A stretch of DNA of 64,000 bases from an uncultured bacterium (GTDB lineage Bacteria > Cyanobacteriota > Vampirovibrionia > Gastranaerophilales > Gastranaerophilaceae): assembly GCA_946622415.1 (NCBI GenBank), contig CAMOPX010000004.1, positions 1 to 64,000 on the forward strand. The letters run 5' to 3'. Position numbers and translations under genes: made by a program. Below are positions 34,010-44,443 of this stretch, piece by piece. The notes under the pieces are model-generated. The model did not search any database. It saw only the letters and a program-made list of their open reading frames with translations, and had not been told where the DNA came from. Within the stretch, counting starts at the first letter, position 1, and each line of letters begins with the position of its first letter.

Positions 34010-36052
34010 TTGAAAATTTTTAACAACATTATTTTTCTTGTTTTTATTTTCTTTACGCTTTCTTATTTGCAAGCCGAAGGTGCATCCGCTAATATTACTG
34101 CGGGTGACAATATTATGGTGAATGAAAATAATACAACTTATTATTCGGAAAAAAAACCTCCAAATACGGTTATGTATATATCAAAAGAAGAAGATAAACC
34201 CACACTTATTGTTCCCGATGGCGAAGTTAAATTAAAAAAACCAATTGATATACCAAATATTCAAAGCGATAATCTTATAATCGAACCCAAAGAAACAGTC
34301 GTTGTAAATCGACTTGAAAGCAAGAAAAATAAACATCAGGATAAAAATTTAAATAACAAATCCGATAAACAAAAAAAGGATAAACAACAAAATAATGTTG
34401 TTGTATCCGATGTTCAAAACGGAATTTTATCCGAAAATTCAAGAAGAATTAATGCAATTTACCCCGATGATGAACCGTTTTTAAATAATACATACCCCGG
34501 ATACAGAGGTACAAACCAGCTTGTTATTTATACAAGAGCATTCGGAAGAACAACAGGAACAAACGAATTTGGAAAAGAAGCGGTTGTTGAGGACGGTGTT
34601 GTCACAAAATTAACCGGTGCAAATTCAACCATACCCCGTGACGGTTATGTAATTTCGGGTCATGGAACGGCGAAAAAGTGGATTAGCGACAATTTAAAAA
34701 TCGGTACAAAAGTAGAAATAAACGACAGATTAATAAAAGCATACACAACAATAGAAAGTTACCGCTACTATGCAAAATCAAAAATAAATGAAGTAGAGCA
34801 GGTATTAATTTCTACAAAATCGGATTCCAACAATAGAGACGATAAATACATTTATTACTACTTAAAAAAGGCAAAACAACAGTATAAAAAATCTTTAAAA
34901 GACAATAGCAACTCCTCTCTTGATTGTGCAAAAGAAGCAATCGAAAATGCAATAATTGCATATCGTTATACGGTTCCTTTTGTTCAAAGCGAACTAAAAG
35001 GTGTTTGGATTAGACCGGAACAAAAAAACTTAGAGGATGTTCAAAAAACACTTGATAAAATAAAAGCAACCGGCATTAATAACGTTTTTCTTGAAACTTA
35101 TTATCACGGAAGAACGATTTTCCCTTCAAAAACCATGGAAGCCTATGGATTTGAGAAACAAAATCCCGAATTTAATTTTGATGTCTTGGCGGCATGGGTT
35201 GCAGAAGCTCATAAAAGAAATATAAAAGTTCATACTTGGTTTGAAAGTTTTTATGTCGGAAATAAATCACCAATGCTGAATCCGAATTCTATTCTTGCAA
35301 TGCAGCCCACTTGGCAAAACAGAACAAAACAAAAAGCGGATTTTGACGGCTATGTTTCTCATCCGAATGAGCATAACGGATATTTCTTAGACCCTGCTAA
35401 TCCCGAGGTTGTTAATTTTGTTTTATCTTTGATATCAGAAATTGTGAACAGATATAATGTTGATGGCGTAAACATTGATTATGTCAGATATCCCAATATT
35501 GCAAAAGAAAATTATAATAATCAATGGGGCTACACTCCATACGCAAGAGCTGAATTTAAACAGATATACGAAGTTGACCCTGTAGATATACAACCAAAAT
35601 CAGCTTTATGGGATGACTGGTGCGCATATCGTCAGGATAAAGTTACGGATTATGTTCATAAAGCTTCCCTAATCGTAAGAAGCAGAAAAAAGATGATTAC
35701 AGCCGTAGTTTTCCCCGATTATAAGGTTTCTCTGCAAACAAAATTTCAAGATTGGACAAGATGGACCGATAGAAGATATTTAGACGCAATTACTCCTTTA
35801 ATATTGACGAGTGATGATGAGCTTGCAAAATCAATGCTTGAAGAAATAAGGAGAAAGGCATCTTCAGACGCATACGTTTACCCCGGACTTTTTGCGGGAT
35901 TTATTGAATCCGATCCTGAGGATTTATTAAGACAAATTCACATCATAAGAAAACTGAAACTGAATGGTGTTATTCTTTTTGATTGGGCGCATTTGAACGA
36001 TAAATATATAAATGTGCTTAAAACAAGTGCTTTCAAGGGAAAAGCGTATTAA
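34010..36052 (+). CDS. Secreted GHL10-type glycoside hydrolase-like protein (YngK/DUF187-related)
   Basis: A TTG start at 34010 is supported by GAGGAA eight bases upstream and a signal peptide immediately after it (FLVFIFFTLSYLQAEG). Residues 25-160 are a Lys/Asn-rich linker. Residues 165-245 (LVIYTRAFGRTTGTNEFG, STIPRDGYVISGHG) form a small beta domain. Residues 250-325 are helical. A TIM-barrel GHL10-type domain runs from about 328 (ELKGVWIRPEQKNLEDV), with HTWFESF, NSILAMQP, DGVNIDYVRYPN and VVFPDYKVS. The NIDYVRYP region contains a likely catalytic Asp. It probably acts on extracellular or cell-wall glycans; substrate unknown. It begins divergently from the export cluster with 215 bases between. 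Confidence 0.82.
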   Translation: MKIFNNIIFLVFIFFTLSYLQAEGASANITAGDNIMVNENNTTYYSEKKPPNTVMYISKEEDKPTLIVPDGEVKLKKPIDIPNIQSDNLIIEPKETVVVNRLESKKNKHQDKNLNNKSDKQKKDKQQNNVVVSDVQNGILSENSRRINAIYPDDEPFLNNTYPGYRGTNQLVIYTRAFGRTTGTNEFGKEAVVEDGVVTKLTGANSTIPRDGYVISGHGTAKKWISDNLKIGTKVEINDRLIKAYTTIESYRYYAKSKINEVEQVLISTKSDSNNRDDKYIYYYLKKAKQQYKKSLKDNSNSSLDCAKEAIENAIIAYRYTVPFVQSELKGVWIRPEQKNLEDVQKTLDKIKATGINNVFLETYYHGRTIFPSKTMEAYGFEKQNPEFNFDVLAAWVAEAHKRNIKVHTWFESFYVGNKSPMLNPNSILAMQPTWQNRTKQKADFDGYVSHPNEHNGYFLDPANPEVVNFVLSLISEIVNRYNVDGVNIDYVRYPNIAKENYNNQWGYTPYARAEFKQIYEVDPVDIQPKSALWDDWCAYRQDKVTDYVHKASLIVRSRKKMITAVVFPDYKVSLQTKFQDWTRWTDRRYLDAITPLILTSDDELAKSMLEEIRRKASSDAYVYPGLFAGFIESDPEDLLRQIHIIRKLKLNGVILFDWAHLNDKYINVLKTSAFKGKAY

Positions 36053-36062
36053 CAACTAATAT

Positions 36063-38639
36063 TTATTTTTCAAACACAAAGTTTTCATCTTTGTAGTCAA
36101 TATGAATAGTATCTCCATCCGTAAATTCACCTTTCAAAAGGGCCTTTGATAAAGGATTTTCAATCAGTTGTCTTATTGTACGTTTAAGAGGTCTTGCGCC
36201 ATAAATAGGATTATATCCTTTATTTGCGAGCTGTTCTTTTGCTTCGGGTGTAATTTCTATTTTTATTTTTCTTTCGGCAAGGAGATTTTTCAAATATTCC
36301 ATTTGAATATCCACAATATGTGTCAAGTTTTCCAAAGTTAAAACATTAAAGAATATCGTTTCATCAATACGATTTAAAAATTCGGGTTTGAAATATTGCT
36401 TTAATTGTTCCATTATTTCTGCTTTTTGTTGTTCTTTATTTTTTTCACCCATCATTCCTTTAAGAGTATTTTCAAGAATGGTAGACGAAGCTATATTAGA
36501 CGTTAAAATTATAATTGTATTTTTAAAATCTACGGTTCTGCCCTTAGAATCCGTTAATCTTCCGTCATCAAAAATTTGCAGCATTATGTTGAACACATCC
36601 GAGTGTGCTTTTTCGATTTCATCAAAAAGTATAACAGAATAAGGTTTTCTTCTGACAGCTTCCGTTAATTGTCCGCCTTCGTCATATCCGACATATCCGG
36701 GAGGCGCACCAATCAATCTTGCAACAGAATGTTTTTCCATATATTCTGACATATCTATTCTTATTAAACTGTCTTCATCCAAAAACATAAATTTAGCGAG
36801 CGCCTTTGCAAGCTCGGTTTTACCTACGCCTGTAGGGCCAAGGAATAAAAACGTACCGATGGGTCGTTTTGGATCTGATAATCCGCTTCTTGCACGTCTT
36901 ATGGAATCGGATATGACGTTTACGGCTTCATCCTGACCTATTACTTGTTTGTGCAATACGTCTTCCATTTTTAATAATTTTTCGGATTCTTCTTCAACAA
37001 GTTTTGATACGGGAACACCTGTCCATTTGGATATAATTTGTGCTATATCTTCTTCATCAATTTCTTCTTTCAAAAGAGTATTTTGATGTTCTTTTGTTTT
37101 ACAGTCTTTTAATTGTTGTTCCAGTTCGGGCAATTTTCCGTATTGCAATTTTGCCGCAAGCTCAAGATTATAGTCCCTTTGCGCTTGTTCTATTTGGTGT
37201 TTTATTTTATCAATTTCGGCTTTTATTTCAACTTCACCCTTTATTGAGGATTTTTCTTTCTCCCATTGTGTTTTTAAAACTTCTGCTTTGGAATTTATTT
37301 CATCAAGCATTTTTTGTACTTTTTGGATTTTTTCTTCATCGTTGTCGTCTTTTAGCGATTGAAGCTCGATTTGCAATTGAAGTTTTTGTCTTTCCAATTT
37401 ATCAAGTTCTTCAGGCATTGAATCAATTTCTATTCTCACGGCGCTTGAGGCTTCATCTACAAGGTCAATCGCCTTATCGGGGAGAAATCTGTCGGTTATA
37501 TATCTGTCGGATAGTTTTGCCGCAGCAACAAGAGCTGAATCCTTGATTCTTATTCCGTGGTGAACTTCGTATTTATCTTTTAAACCTCTCAAAATAGATA
37601 TTGTATCTTCAACTGTCGGTTCGTCTACCATAATAGGTTGAAAACGACGTTCCAGCGCGGGATCTTTTTCAATATATTTTCTGTATTCGTTTATTGTTGT
37701 AGCGCCCAAAGTTCTTATTGCACCACGAGCAAGCATCGGTTTTAATAAATTGCCTGCATCTGCAGTTCCTTCAGCACCGCCTGCGCCGACAACAGTATGA
37801 ATTTCATCAATAAACATGATGATTTTACCGTCGGATTTTTCAACTTCTTTTAACACTTTTTTTAATCTTTCTTCAAATTCTCCCCTGAATTTTGCGCCTG
37901 CAACGAGCGCTCCCATATCAAGAGAAATTAAAGTTGTATCTTTCAGGCTTTCAGGTACATCGCCCCTTATTATTCTTTGTGCTAAACCTTCAACAATAGC
38001 AGTTTTTCCGACACCTGCTTCACCAATAAGACAGGGGTTGTTTTTTGTTCTTCTGTTCAAAACCTGAACAATTCTTCTTATTTCTTCATCACGCCCTATT
38101 ACAGGATCGAGTTTTCCGAGTTTTGCCTGTTGGGTTAAATCTATGGAAAATTTTTCCAAAATTTTAAAATCTTCATCTGCATTTTTAGAGTCCACTTTTT
38201 TATCTCCTCGAATACTTTTCATTGCGTTTAAAATTTTATTTTCATCAAGCTGATATTTTTCAATTATTCTTTTTATGTCGTTATCTTTAGAACTTATTAT
38301 CCCGAGTAAAAGATGTTCGGGCGAAACAAATTTATCTTTTAAAAATTTTGCCTTTTCATTGGCTGTTTCAAATAAAGAAAGACAATCCTTTGAAAAATAA
38401 ATTTTATCCGTTATTTCTGATGTTTTGGGTAAATTATTTATTATATTTTTGATATCTTGATTAAAAAGATTCGTATTCAATTTTAATTCGGTCATCAGCA
38501 TAACAACACTGTCTGTTGAACTTAGACTCATGGAATATAATAAATGAATAGGTTCAATCAATGTATTATGGTTTTCAACGGCAATATTTTGGGCCTGATA
38601 TATAAGTTCTTTTGTTGAATCGGTGAAATTATCAAACAT
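36063..38639 (-). CDS. clpB: ATP-dependent disaggregase ClpB
   Basis: ClpB is the Hsp100 disaggregase working with DnaK. The 858-residue chain has the Clp N-domain repeats (1-145), NBD1 with Walker [14 protein letters not shown], the middle coiled-coil domain from about residue 400 ([17 protein letters not shown]) and NBD2 with [14 protein letters not shown] and [13 protein letters not shown]. The M-domain distinguishes it from ClpA/ClpC, although it looks slightly short. ATG 38639 has AAGG at seven bases and is preferred over the TTG two codons upstream. No heat-shock CIRCE element was seen. A terminator for the divergent neighbour lies at 38731-38751. Confidence 0.95.
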   Translation of the reverse strand: MFDNFTDSTKELIYQAQNIAVENHNTLIEPIHLLYSMSLSSTDSVVMLMTELKLNTNLFNQDIKNIINNLPKTSEITDKIYFSKDCLSLFETANEKAKFLKDKFVSPEHLLLGIISSKDNDIKRIIEKYQLDENKILNAMKSIRGDKKVDSKNADEDFKILEKFSIDLTQQAKLGKLDPVIGRDEEIRRIVQVLNRRTKNNPCLIGEAGVGKTAIVEGLAQRIIRGDVPESLKDTTLISLDMGALVAGAKFRGEFEERLKKVLKEVEKSDGKIIMFIDEIHTVVGAGGAEGTADAGNLLKPMLARGAIRTLGATTINEYRKYIEKDPALERRFQPIMVDEPTVEDTISILRGLKDKYEVHHGIRIKDSALVAAAKLSDRYITDRFLPDKAIDLVDEASSAVRIEIDSMPEELDKLERQKLQLQIELQSLKDDNDEEKIQKVQKMLDEINSKAEVLKTQWEKEKSSIKGEVEIKAEIDKIKHQIEQAQRDYNLELAAKLQYGKLPELEQQLKDCKTKEHQNTLLKEEIDEEDIAQIISKWTGVPVSKLVEEESEKLLKMEDVLHKQVIGQDEAVNVISDSIRRARSGLSDPKRPIGTFLFLGPTGVGKTELAKALAKFMFLDEDSLIRIDMSEYMEKHSVARLIGAPPGYVGYDEGGQLTEAVRRKPYSVILFDEIEKAHSDVFNIMLQIFDDGRLTDSKGRTVDFKNTIIILTSNIASSTILENTLKGMMGEKNKEQQKAEIMEQLKQYFKPEFLNRIDETIFFNVLTLENLTHIVDIQMEYLKNLLAERKIKIEITPEAKEQLANKGYNPIYGARPLKRTIRQLIENPLSKALLKGEFTDGDTIHIDYKDENFVFEK

Positions 38640-38730
38640 AGTCAATCCTTCTAATCCCTTACATTAATATCTTATAAGGAATTTTAACAAAACTTCAAAA
38701 AATTAATTAATTTTTAATTATTGAAATAAA

Positions 38731-38751
38731 AAGTCGGGTTTTACCCGACTT
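38731..38751 (-). terminator. Intrinsic terminator of the M48 protease gene
   Basis: AAGTCGGG and CCCGACTT form an 8-bp stem with a 5-base loop; on the minus strand a T-rich tract follows. It lies 22 bases beyond the stop of the protease gene at 38773. Confidence 0.8.
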
Positions 38752-38772
38752 AATTTATTTTGGTTTTATCTT

Positions 38773-39585
38773 TTATTGCGCCATAAATTGCAGAGTTTTA
38801 TAATATCCGTCCCAAACAGATGAGCTTCCCTGCATTTTCTTTTGACGTTTTTCTTTTTTAGCTAATAATTTCTTTTGTTGTCTTTGATATTTTTTTGTTA
38901 AATATGTTGAATTTTTTCTTTTTAAAATAACAGGGCTCATTAAAGTCATTGCTTTTGTATAGGATTCCGATTTATAGCCTTGTTGAATTTTTTCGGGATA
39001 GTTGTATTCAATGTAGTTATACGCATTTAAAATCCTCTTTTCTCCCGAGGGGTGTGATTCTAAGATATCAATATAACTTCCCGTGATTTTACTCAACAAT
39101 GAAATCATAGCCAAAGGATTATAACCGCCTTTTGTCATCAAATCCACACCTGTAATATCAGCTTCCAATTCATCGTTTCTTGATAATTTGCTTGCGGCCA
39201 GAGTCTGTCCTACGGCTTTTGTGGTATCGGAGACATTCATCATACTCGTTACAACCGCAATTCCCGTATTTAAAACACCTTGTTTTGCACAGTGTCCGTT
39301 TATTATGTGTCCCATTTCATGAGAAATTACACCCGCAAGTTCATCATCATCAGATGTATATTCCAGCAATCCTTTAAATACATATATTTCTTTATCCAAG
39401 TTTGCATAAGCATTAACATCTGCTTGCGATGATACTTTAAATTGTATCGGATAGTTAATGTTGTTTGCTTTTAAAATATTTTGTCCTATTGTGTTTACCC
39501 TGTTCAGCGCTGCAGTAGAATCCCAATCTTCCGCCAAACAAAAATTAATAAATAAAATTGATAAAATTAAAATAATCTTTTTCAT
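38773..39585 (-). CDS. Secreted M48-family zinc metalloprotease
   Basis: A signal peptide (MKKIILILSILFINFCLA) is followed by an M48 peptidase domain of the BepA/LoiP type: LEYTSDDDELAGVISHEMGHIINGH gives HEMGH as the zinc motif, and NDELEADITG supplies the third ligand Glu in ExxxD. NPLAMISLLSKIT and SHPSGEKRIL complete the family signature. A basic, Lys/Gln-rich C-terminal tail (residues 225-255) is unusual. The 270-residue length is typical of small M48 proteases, which in other bacteria control quality of outer-envelope proteins. AAAGGAG precedes the ATG, and a terminator follows at 38731-38751. Confidence 0.9.
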   Translation of the reverse strand: MKKIILILSILFINFCLAEDWDSTAALNRVNTIGQNILKANNINYPIQFKVSSQADVNAYANLDKEIYVFKGLLEYTSDDDELAGVISHEMGHIINGHCAKQGVLNTGIAVVTSMMNVSDTTKAVGQTLAASKLSRNDELEADITGVDLMTKGGYNPLAMISLLSKITGSYIDILESHPSGEKRILNAYNYIEYNYPEKIQQGYKSESYTKAMTLMSPVILKRKNSTYLTKKYQRQQKKLLAKKEKRQKKMQGSSSVWDGYYKTLQFMAQ

Positions 39586-39599
39586 ATTTCTCCTTTTAT

Positions 39600-40178
39600 T
39601 TAAATTATTCCTGCAATATAATTCAAAACTCCTTCAACATACATTCTGTTTTTTGATGAAAAAGCAAGAACGTCATTATTAAAGTCCTTTTTTATCTGTG
39701 CAATTTTTTTTGAAATTTCGTTTCTTGATATGTAATCACATTTTGTTAATATATTAAGACAACCTATTTTATTATATTTAAGCCATTCTTGCATTATTAT
39801 ATCGTTTTTTTGAATTTCATGTCTTGCATCAATAAATTGTATTGTTGTTTTTAAATTTTTTCTTTTTAAAAGATATTCTTCAAGATTTTTTTGCCAGCTA
39901 TCCTGTTCTGATTTTGAAACCTTAGCATATCCGTAACCGGGTAAATCGGCTAAAATGAAAGGTTTTTTATCGGTTGAAATTTCAAATAAATTTATTAATC
40001 TTGTTTTTCCGGGGGTGTTCGAGGTTTTTGCCAATTTATTTTGATTAACAATAGTATTTATAAATGTGGATTTTCCGACATTAGACCTGCCCAAAAGCGC
40101 AAATTCCGCTAATTCTGTTTCAGGACATCGCTTTAAATCAGGCGAACTGATTAAAAATTTTGCCGACTTTATTTTCAT
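39600..40178 (-). CDS. engB: Ribosome biogenesis GTPase EngB/YsxC
   Basis: EngB is a small TRAFAC GTPase needed for 50S assembly. Motifs are G1 GRSNVGKSTFIN, G2/G3 with TPGKTRLINLFE and DLPGYGYAKV, G4 TKCD, and the C-terminal SSKN-like G5. Length is 192 residues. It lies 12 bases downstream of a helical-repeat hypothetical gene on the same strand and precedes the M48 protease gene by 14 bases, so these three could form one operon. Confidence 0.95.
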   Translation of the reverse strand: MKIKSAKFLISSPDLKRCPETELAEFALLGRSNVGKSTFINTIVNQNKLAKTSNTPGKTRLINLFEISTDKKPFILADLPGYGYAKVSKSEQDSWQKNLEEYLLKRKNLKTTIQFIDARHEIQKNDIIMQEWLKYNKIGCLNILTKCDYISRNEISKKIAQIKKDFNNDVLAFSSKNRMYVEGVLNYIAGII

Positions 40179-40190
40179 AAAAAAATTCTA

Positions 40191-41372
40191 TCATAAATAA
40201 CTCAAAATAAGCGCTTTTACGTTGTAATTGTTAATATTTTCAACAACGTTTTTATCGATTTTATTTATCTTATTATGCTCTTTTAAAATTTCTGCGATTC
40301 TTGCCATAAATTCACATTTTAAATCGGAATTGTTAAAGGTTTTAATCAAATCTTCATCAAAATTATTGAGATTATATTCCTGTATGACATTCAATAAAAT
40401 ATTGAATCTGTAAGGTTTTTCTTTATCATATTCAAAAACAATATCGTCAATTGATACGGATAAACCGTTCAAAAATTCGCCGATGTCTTTTATTTCTTGT
40501 TTTATCGATTTATCAAAATCAAACGAATAAACATCTTTTGAATTAAATTCTTCGAATTTTATTTTGGATAAAAGAAGAATATTTTTTGAATAATTATCAT
40601 TAAAGTTTTTAATATATTTAATTAAATCCATAAACTGATAATATAAAACAGTATCAAGGCTGATATTTTCGGGATACCCCTCAATAATTGTATCCGCTAT
40701 TCTTTTAATTTCCTCTTCTTTTAAAGAATTTTTCAGAGAATCAAAATCGTTGTAGTCCAATAAAATTGAAATAATATTGTTATTCAAAGGTGAATCAAGA
40801 CCGTTTTTTACAATAAATTCAATTTCGTTATAAATTGATAAAACCAAATAATCATTCAGTTTTTCCAATTCATCGTTTGAATTTTTTATGTTTTCCTTGG
40901 CATTTTCTATGGGTTTAGTTTCCCCGAATGCTTTTAGAGCTAAAATACAATTTGTTTTCAAAGGTTCAAAATCAGAATTCAGATTTTCATAAAGCAAATT
41001 AATTGCAAGCGTATCTTTGATATGACTAAAGTAACTTGCGCAATAGGCTTTTTGTTCATCAGTTCCCGTTTCAAACAGTTCTAAAATTTCATCCGTTAAA
41101 TTTTCGTCTGCGAATTTTAAAAATGAATTAACAATCATTTCTTCAAAATCGGGTGAATAAACTTTTGTAAATTCAAAAAGAGTTTTTATGTTATTTTTGT
41201 TAACTAATTTAACAAAATCTTTTGATATTCTTTCTTTTAAAAAAGGAAAAATAAAATCCGCCCTTTGGACTAATAGCTTGAAATTATCAGTATTAGAAGA
41301 ATTTATTAAATCTGAAATTGTTTTTTTGGATAAGTTTATGTCTTTAGATGTTATATTTTTTATAAATTGCAT
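40191..41372 (-). CDS. Hypothetical helical-repeat (HEAT-like) protein
   Basis: The 393-residue acidic protein is almost entirely alpha-helical by composition. Pairs of amphipathic helices recur (DEILELFETGTDEQKAYCAS, DSPLNNNIISILLDYNDFDSL), and EQKAYCASYFSHIKDTLAINLLY recalls HEAT-like repeats. No membrane helix, signal or catalytic motif is seen. It lies upstream of engB with 12 bases between, and its start faces pyrH across 77 bases. Role unknown; a scaffolding function is only an inference from fold. Confidence 0.6.
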   Translation of the reverse strand: MQFIKNITSKDINLSKKTISDLINSSNTDNFKLLVQRADFIFPFLKERISKDFVKLVNKNNIKTLFEFTKVYSPDFEEMIVNSFLKFADENLTDEILELFETGTDEQKAYCASYFSHIKDTLAINLLYENLNSDFEPLKTNCILALKAFGETKPIENAKENIKNSNDELEKLNDYLVLSIYNEIEFIVKNGLDSPLNNNIISILLDYNDFDSLKNSLKEEEIKRIADTIIEGYPENISLDTVLYYQFMDLIKYIKNFNDNYSKNILLLSKIKFEEFNSKDVYSFDFDKSIKQEIKDIGEFLNGLSVSIDDIVFEYDKEKPYRFNILLNVIQEYNLNNFDEDLIKTFNNSDLKCEFMARIAEILKEHNKINKIDKNVVENINNYNVKALILSYL

Positions 41373-41449
41373 AATAAAATTATTACATAATCATTTGATA
41401 TTGTGTATAATTGATTTATATTAATTTAATTTTAGGAAAAAGGTGTTAA

Positions 41450-42172
41450 ATGTCAGAACTTAAATATAAACGTATTCTTTTGAAGGTTTCAGGAGAAGCA
41501 CTTTTGGGCAGTCAACAATTTGGTATTGACCCTGAACCTGTTCATCATATTGCACTTGAAATTCAAAAAGCTTTGAATCTGGGTGTGCAGTTGGCTGTTG
41601 TTGTTGGCGGCGGAAATATCTTCAGAGGAATGAAAAATTCTTCTAAATTGGGCATGGATCAAGCTTCAGGTGATTATATAGGAATGCTTGCGACAGTGAT
41701 GAATGCAGTTGCCTTGCAATCGGAATTTAAAAAAATAGGTGTGGATTGCAGAGTGCAAAGTGCAATTGACATAGATAAAATTGCAGAGCCTTATATAAGA
41801 CACAGGGCAATAAGACACTTAGAGAAAAACAGAGTAGTTATTTTTGCCGCAGGAACGGGTAATCCCTTCTTTACAACCGATACGGCAGCTGCTTTGAGAG
41901 CTTCTGAAATCGGTGCGGATGTTATGTTAATGGCAAAAAATGGTGTGGACGGGGTCTATAATGATGATCCGAGAACAAATCCCCAAGCGACTAAATACGA
42001 TAAAATCAGATATGATGATATAATAGTAAAAGGTTTAAAAGTAATGGATTTATCGTCCTGTGCTTTATGTAAACAAAACAATATCCCGATTACCGTTTTT
42101 GATTTTAATTTAAAAGACAGTCTTATCAAAATATTGAATAACGAAGAAATAGGAACACTTGTTACAAATTAA
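41450..42172 (+). CDS. pyrH: UMP kinase
   Basis: PyrH phosphorylates UMP to UDP in pyrimidine nucleotide synthesis. The 240-residue protein has RILLKVSGEALLG, VVGGGNIFRG, DYIGMLATVMNA, GTGNPFFTTDTAA and GVDGVYNDDPR, all diagnostic. It precedes frr with 17 bases between, the near-universal bacterial pyrH-frr arrangement. AAAAGGTG provides the ribosome site. Confidence 0.97.
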   Translation: MSELKYKRILLKVSGEALLGSQQFGIDPEPVHHIALEIQKALNLGVQLAVVVGGGNIFRGMKNSSKLGMDQASGDYIGMLATVMNAVALQSEFKKIGVDCRVQSAIDIDKIAEPYIRHRAIRHLEKNRVVIFAAGTGNPFFTTDTAAALRASEIGADVMLMAKNGVDGVYNDDPRTNPQATKYDKIRYDDIIVKGLKVMDLSSCALCKQNNIPITVFDFNLKDSLIKILNNEEIGTLVTN

Positions 42173-42189
42173 ACTTAGGAGAATATAAA

Positions 42190-42750
42190 ATGTCAATTGA
42201 TGAAATTAAAAAACAAACAGAAGAAAAAATGGAAAAATGCATTCACCAATTAGGAAAAGAATTGGCTACAGTGCGTACAGGCAGAGCAAATCCGCTTATT
42301 TTAGAAAAAGTTGTTGTGGATTATTACGGTGCACCGACAGGACTTCGCCAATTAGCGCAAGTTACTGTCTCAGAAGGTACAACCCTTGTTATTACTCCAT
42401 TTGATAAAACAATTATAAAAGAAATTGAAAAAGCAATAATAAAAGCAGAAATAGGAATCACACCAAACTCTGACGGAACTTGTATTCGTTTGCAATTCCC
42501 GCCTTTAACTCAAGACAGAAGAAAAGAACTGGCAAAAGAAGTTAAAGCAATGGGCGAAACTGCAAAAGTAGCAATCAGAAACGTTAGACGTGATTCAACA
42601 GACGCAGTTAAAAAACTTGAAAAATCGGAAAATCTGCCCGAGGATGCAATAAAAGACGGTACGGATAAAATTCAAAAAGTAACCGATAAATACATCAAAA
42701 TCGTTGATGATACGGTTCAAAATAAAGAAAAAGAAGTTATGGAGATATAG
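42190..42750 (+). CDS. frr: Ribosome recycling factor
   Basis: RRF separates the post-termination ribosome with EF-G. The 186-residue protein has ATVRTGRANPLILEKVVVDYYG near residue 25, INPLAQVTV-like strands, SDGTCIRLQFPPLTQDRRKEL and AKVAIRNVRRDS. Length and order after pyrH are standard. TAGGAGAA precedes the ATG. Confidence 0.97.
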   Translation: MSIDEIKKQTEEKMEKCIHQLGKELATVRTGRANPLILEKVVVDYYGAPTGLRQLAQVTVSEGTTLVITPFDKTIIKEIEKAIIKAEIGITPNSDGTCIRLQFPPLTQDRRKELAKEVKAMGETAKVAIRNVRRDSTDAVKKLEKSENLPEDAIKDGTDKIQKVTDKYIKIVDDTVQNKEKEVMEI

Positions 42751-42756
42751 TTTCAA

Positions 42757-43662
42757 ATGTCAGCCGAAAAACCCGAAAAAAATAAGCTAACAAGATTTAT
42801 AACCGGGGTGATTGCTTCTTTGATTGCAATAATTGCAATAGTTTTAGGTTCAATTCCTTTGTATGTTATTCTTGTTGTTATTATGTATATTGCATCAGGC
42901 GAATTTGTCAGAATATTGAAACACAAAGGGTTTCGCCCGAGCCTCACTATAATAAGGGTTTCGGCTGTAATTTTTGCTACATTAACTTTTTTCCACAGAT
43001 TTGATATGGTGCCTTCCATGCTCACATTAACGATAATGGCATCGTTTTTGATTGTATTGTTTAAAGGTAGGCAGCCATATATTGTGAATGTTGCAACAAC
43101 TGCTCTGGGGGCATTATATTGCGGTTGGCTTCCATGCCACTTGTTATTAATCAGACAGATAGGAATGAACAGAATCAGCGCTTTTCAATTTTCTATTTCT
43201 GATGGGCTGTTCTTGTTGATGTTTGTTTTTCTTGCCGTTGCAATAACGGATATCGGCGCATATTATTTCGGTATTAAATTTGGTAAACATAAGCTTGCTG
43301 AAGTAATAAGCCCCAAAAAAACAGTAGAAGGCGCGATTGGTGGTGCCGTTTGTGCAGTTATTGTTTCTTTATTCGGAGTACTTTATACACCATTAAATTT
43401 CATTCAATCAATTATAGGCGGTTTGATTATTACATTATCGGCGCAATTGGGTGATTTATCGGAATCTTTAATAAAACGGGATGCGGGGGTAAAAGATTCA
43501 TCTCACCTTCTTCCCGGTCATGGCGGAATGCTTGACAGGTTTGACGGATACATTTTTGCAATGCCCGTTGCCTATTACTTTTTTATGCATTTTACCAGAG
43601 GAGAAAACGTCTTTATCGAATTATATAAATTTTTGCAAGGTGCAATAAATGTCTATTTCTAA
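42757..43662 (+). CDS. cdsA: Phosphatidate cytidylyltransferase
   Basis: CdsA makes CDP-diacylglycerol for phospholipid synthesis. The protein (301 residues) has about eight hydrophobic helices, and the C-terminal family signature SHLLPGHGGMLDRFDGYIFAMP is present, preceded by SPKKTVEGAIGG and LGDLSESLIKRDAGVKD. It starts six bases after frr, and its last 14 bases overlap rnc. The four genes pyrH-frr-cdsA-rnc appear to be one operon. Confidence 0.93.
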   Translation: MSAEKPEKNKLTRFITGVIASLIAIIAIVLGSIPLYVILVVIMYIASGEFVRILKHKGFRPSLTIIRVSAVIFATLTFFHRFDMVPSMLTLTIMASFLIVLFKGRQPYIVNVATTALGALYCGWLPCHLLLIRQIGMNRISAFQFSISDGLFLLMFVFLAVAITDIGAYYFGIKFGKHKLAEVISPKKTVEGAIGGAVCAVIVSLFGVLYTPLNFIQSIIGGLIITLSAQLGDLSESLIKRDAGVKDSSHLLPGHGGMLDRFDGYIFAMPVAYYFFMHFTRGENVFIELYKFLQGAINVYF

Positions 43663-44386
43663 AATTACGGCAGACGAAAAAAGACTTGAGGTTTTAAATA
43701 ATTTTCAAGAAAAATATAATTTGAATTTTAAAAATATTAATCTTTTGAATCAGGCATTTATCCACACATCCTATACAAACGAGAATAATCTCGATATTTT
43801 ATTGTCGTATGAAAAATTGGAATTTATGGGAGATGCGGTTTTAAAGCTTGCTGTTAGTGAATTTTTGTATGAAGAATATAAAAGTTATAGAGAGGGTGAA
43901 CTTACAAAATACAGAGCGGAAATCGTTTCGGATAAAAATATTGCCATATGGGCGAGGAAATTAGATTTTGAAAATTTAATAATTTTAGGCAAAAACGAAA
44001 AAAAACAAGGCGGTGCCAAAAAAGAATCAATTCTGGCATGTGCTTTTGAAGCATTGTTGGGTGCAATTTTGCTTGATAATAAACAAACAGGCTACAAAAG
44101 AGCAAAGAATTTTTTAAAGGAAAATTTTATAGAAGACATCTTAAATTTTGAAAAAAAATCAGCAATAATCAACCCGAAAGCGGTTTTGCAGGAATATACG
44201 CAAGGTATAAACAAGAAATTACCCGTTTATAATTTGGTTAAAGAAGAAGGTGAATCGCACAAGAAAACCTTCTTTGTAGAGGTTAGTTTTAATGATGAAG
44301 TTATTGGTTTCGGAAAAGAAAAGAGTATTAAAAAAGCCGAATCCATGGCGGCTCTTGATGCTTTAAAAAAATTGAAATTGATGTAA
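43649..44386 (+). CDS. rnc: Ribonuclease III
   Basis: RNase III cleaves double-stranded RNA in rRNA and mRNA processing. The 245-residue protein has LEFMGDAVLKLAVSEFLY (signature with catalytic Asp and Glu), the FEALLGAILLD motif and a C-terminal dsRBD with KAVLQEYTQG and KKAESMAALDALK. It overlaps cdsA by 14 bases. The terminator at 44397-44428 follows. Confidence 0.95.
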   Translation: MSISKITADEKRLEVLNNFQEKYNLNFKNINLLNQAFIHTSYTNENNLDILLSYEKLEFMGDAVLKLAVSEFLYEEYKSYREGELTKYRAEIVSDKNIAIWARKLDFENLIILGKNEKKQGGAKKESILACAFEALLGAILLDNKQTGYKRAKNFLKENFIEDILNFEKKSAIINPKAVLQEYTQGINKKLPVYNLVKEEGESHKKTFFVEVSFNDEVIGFGKEKSIKKAESMAALDALKKLKLM

Positions 44387-44396
44387 TTCTAAAATA

Positions 44397-44428
44397 AAAA
44401 ATAGAAAGCGCATGCGCTTTCTATTTTT
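44397..44428. terminator. Bidirectional terminator between rnc and fabI
   Basis: A perfect palindrome with 15-bp arms, AAAAATAGAAAGCGC (44397-44411) and GCGCTTTCTATTTTT (44414-44428), with a 2-base centre and T-rich flanks on both strands, lies between two convergent genes. Confidence 0.85.
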
Positions 44429-44443
44429 ATATGTTTTTCTCAA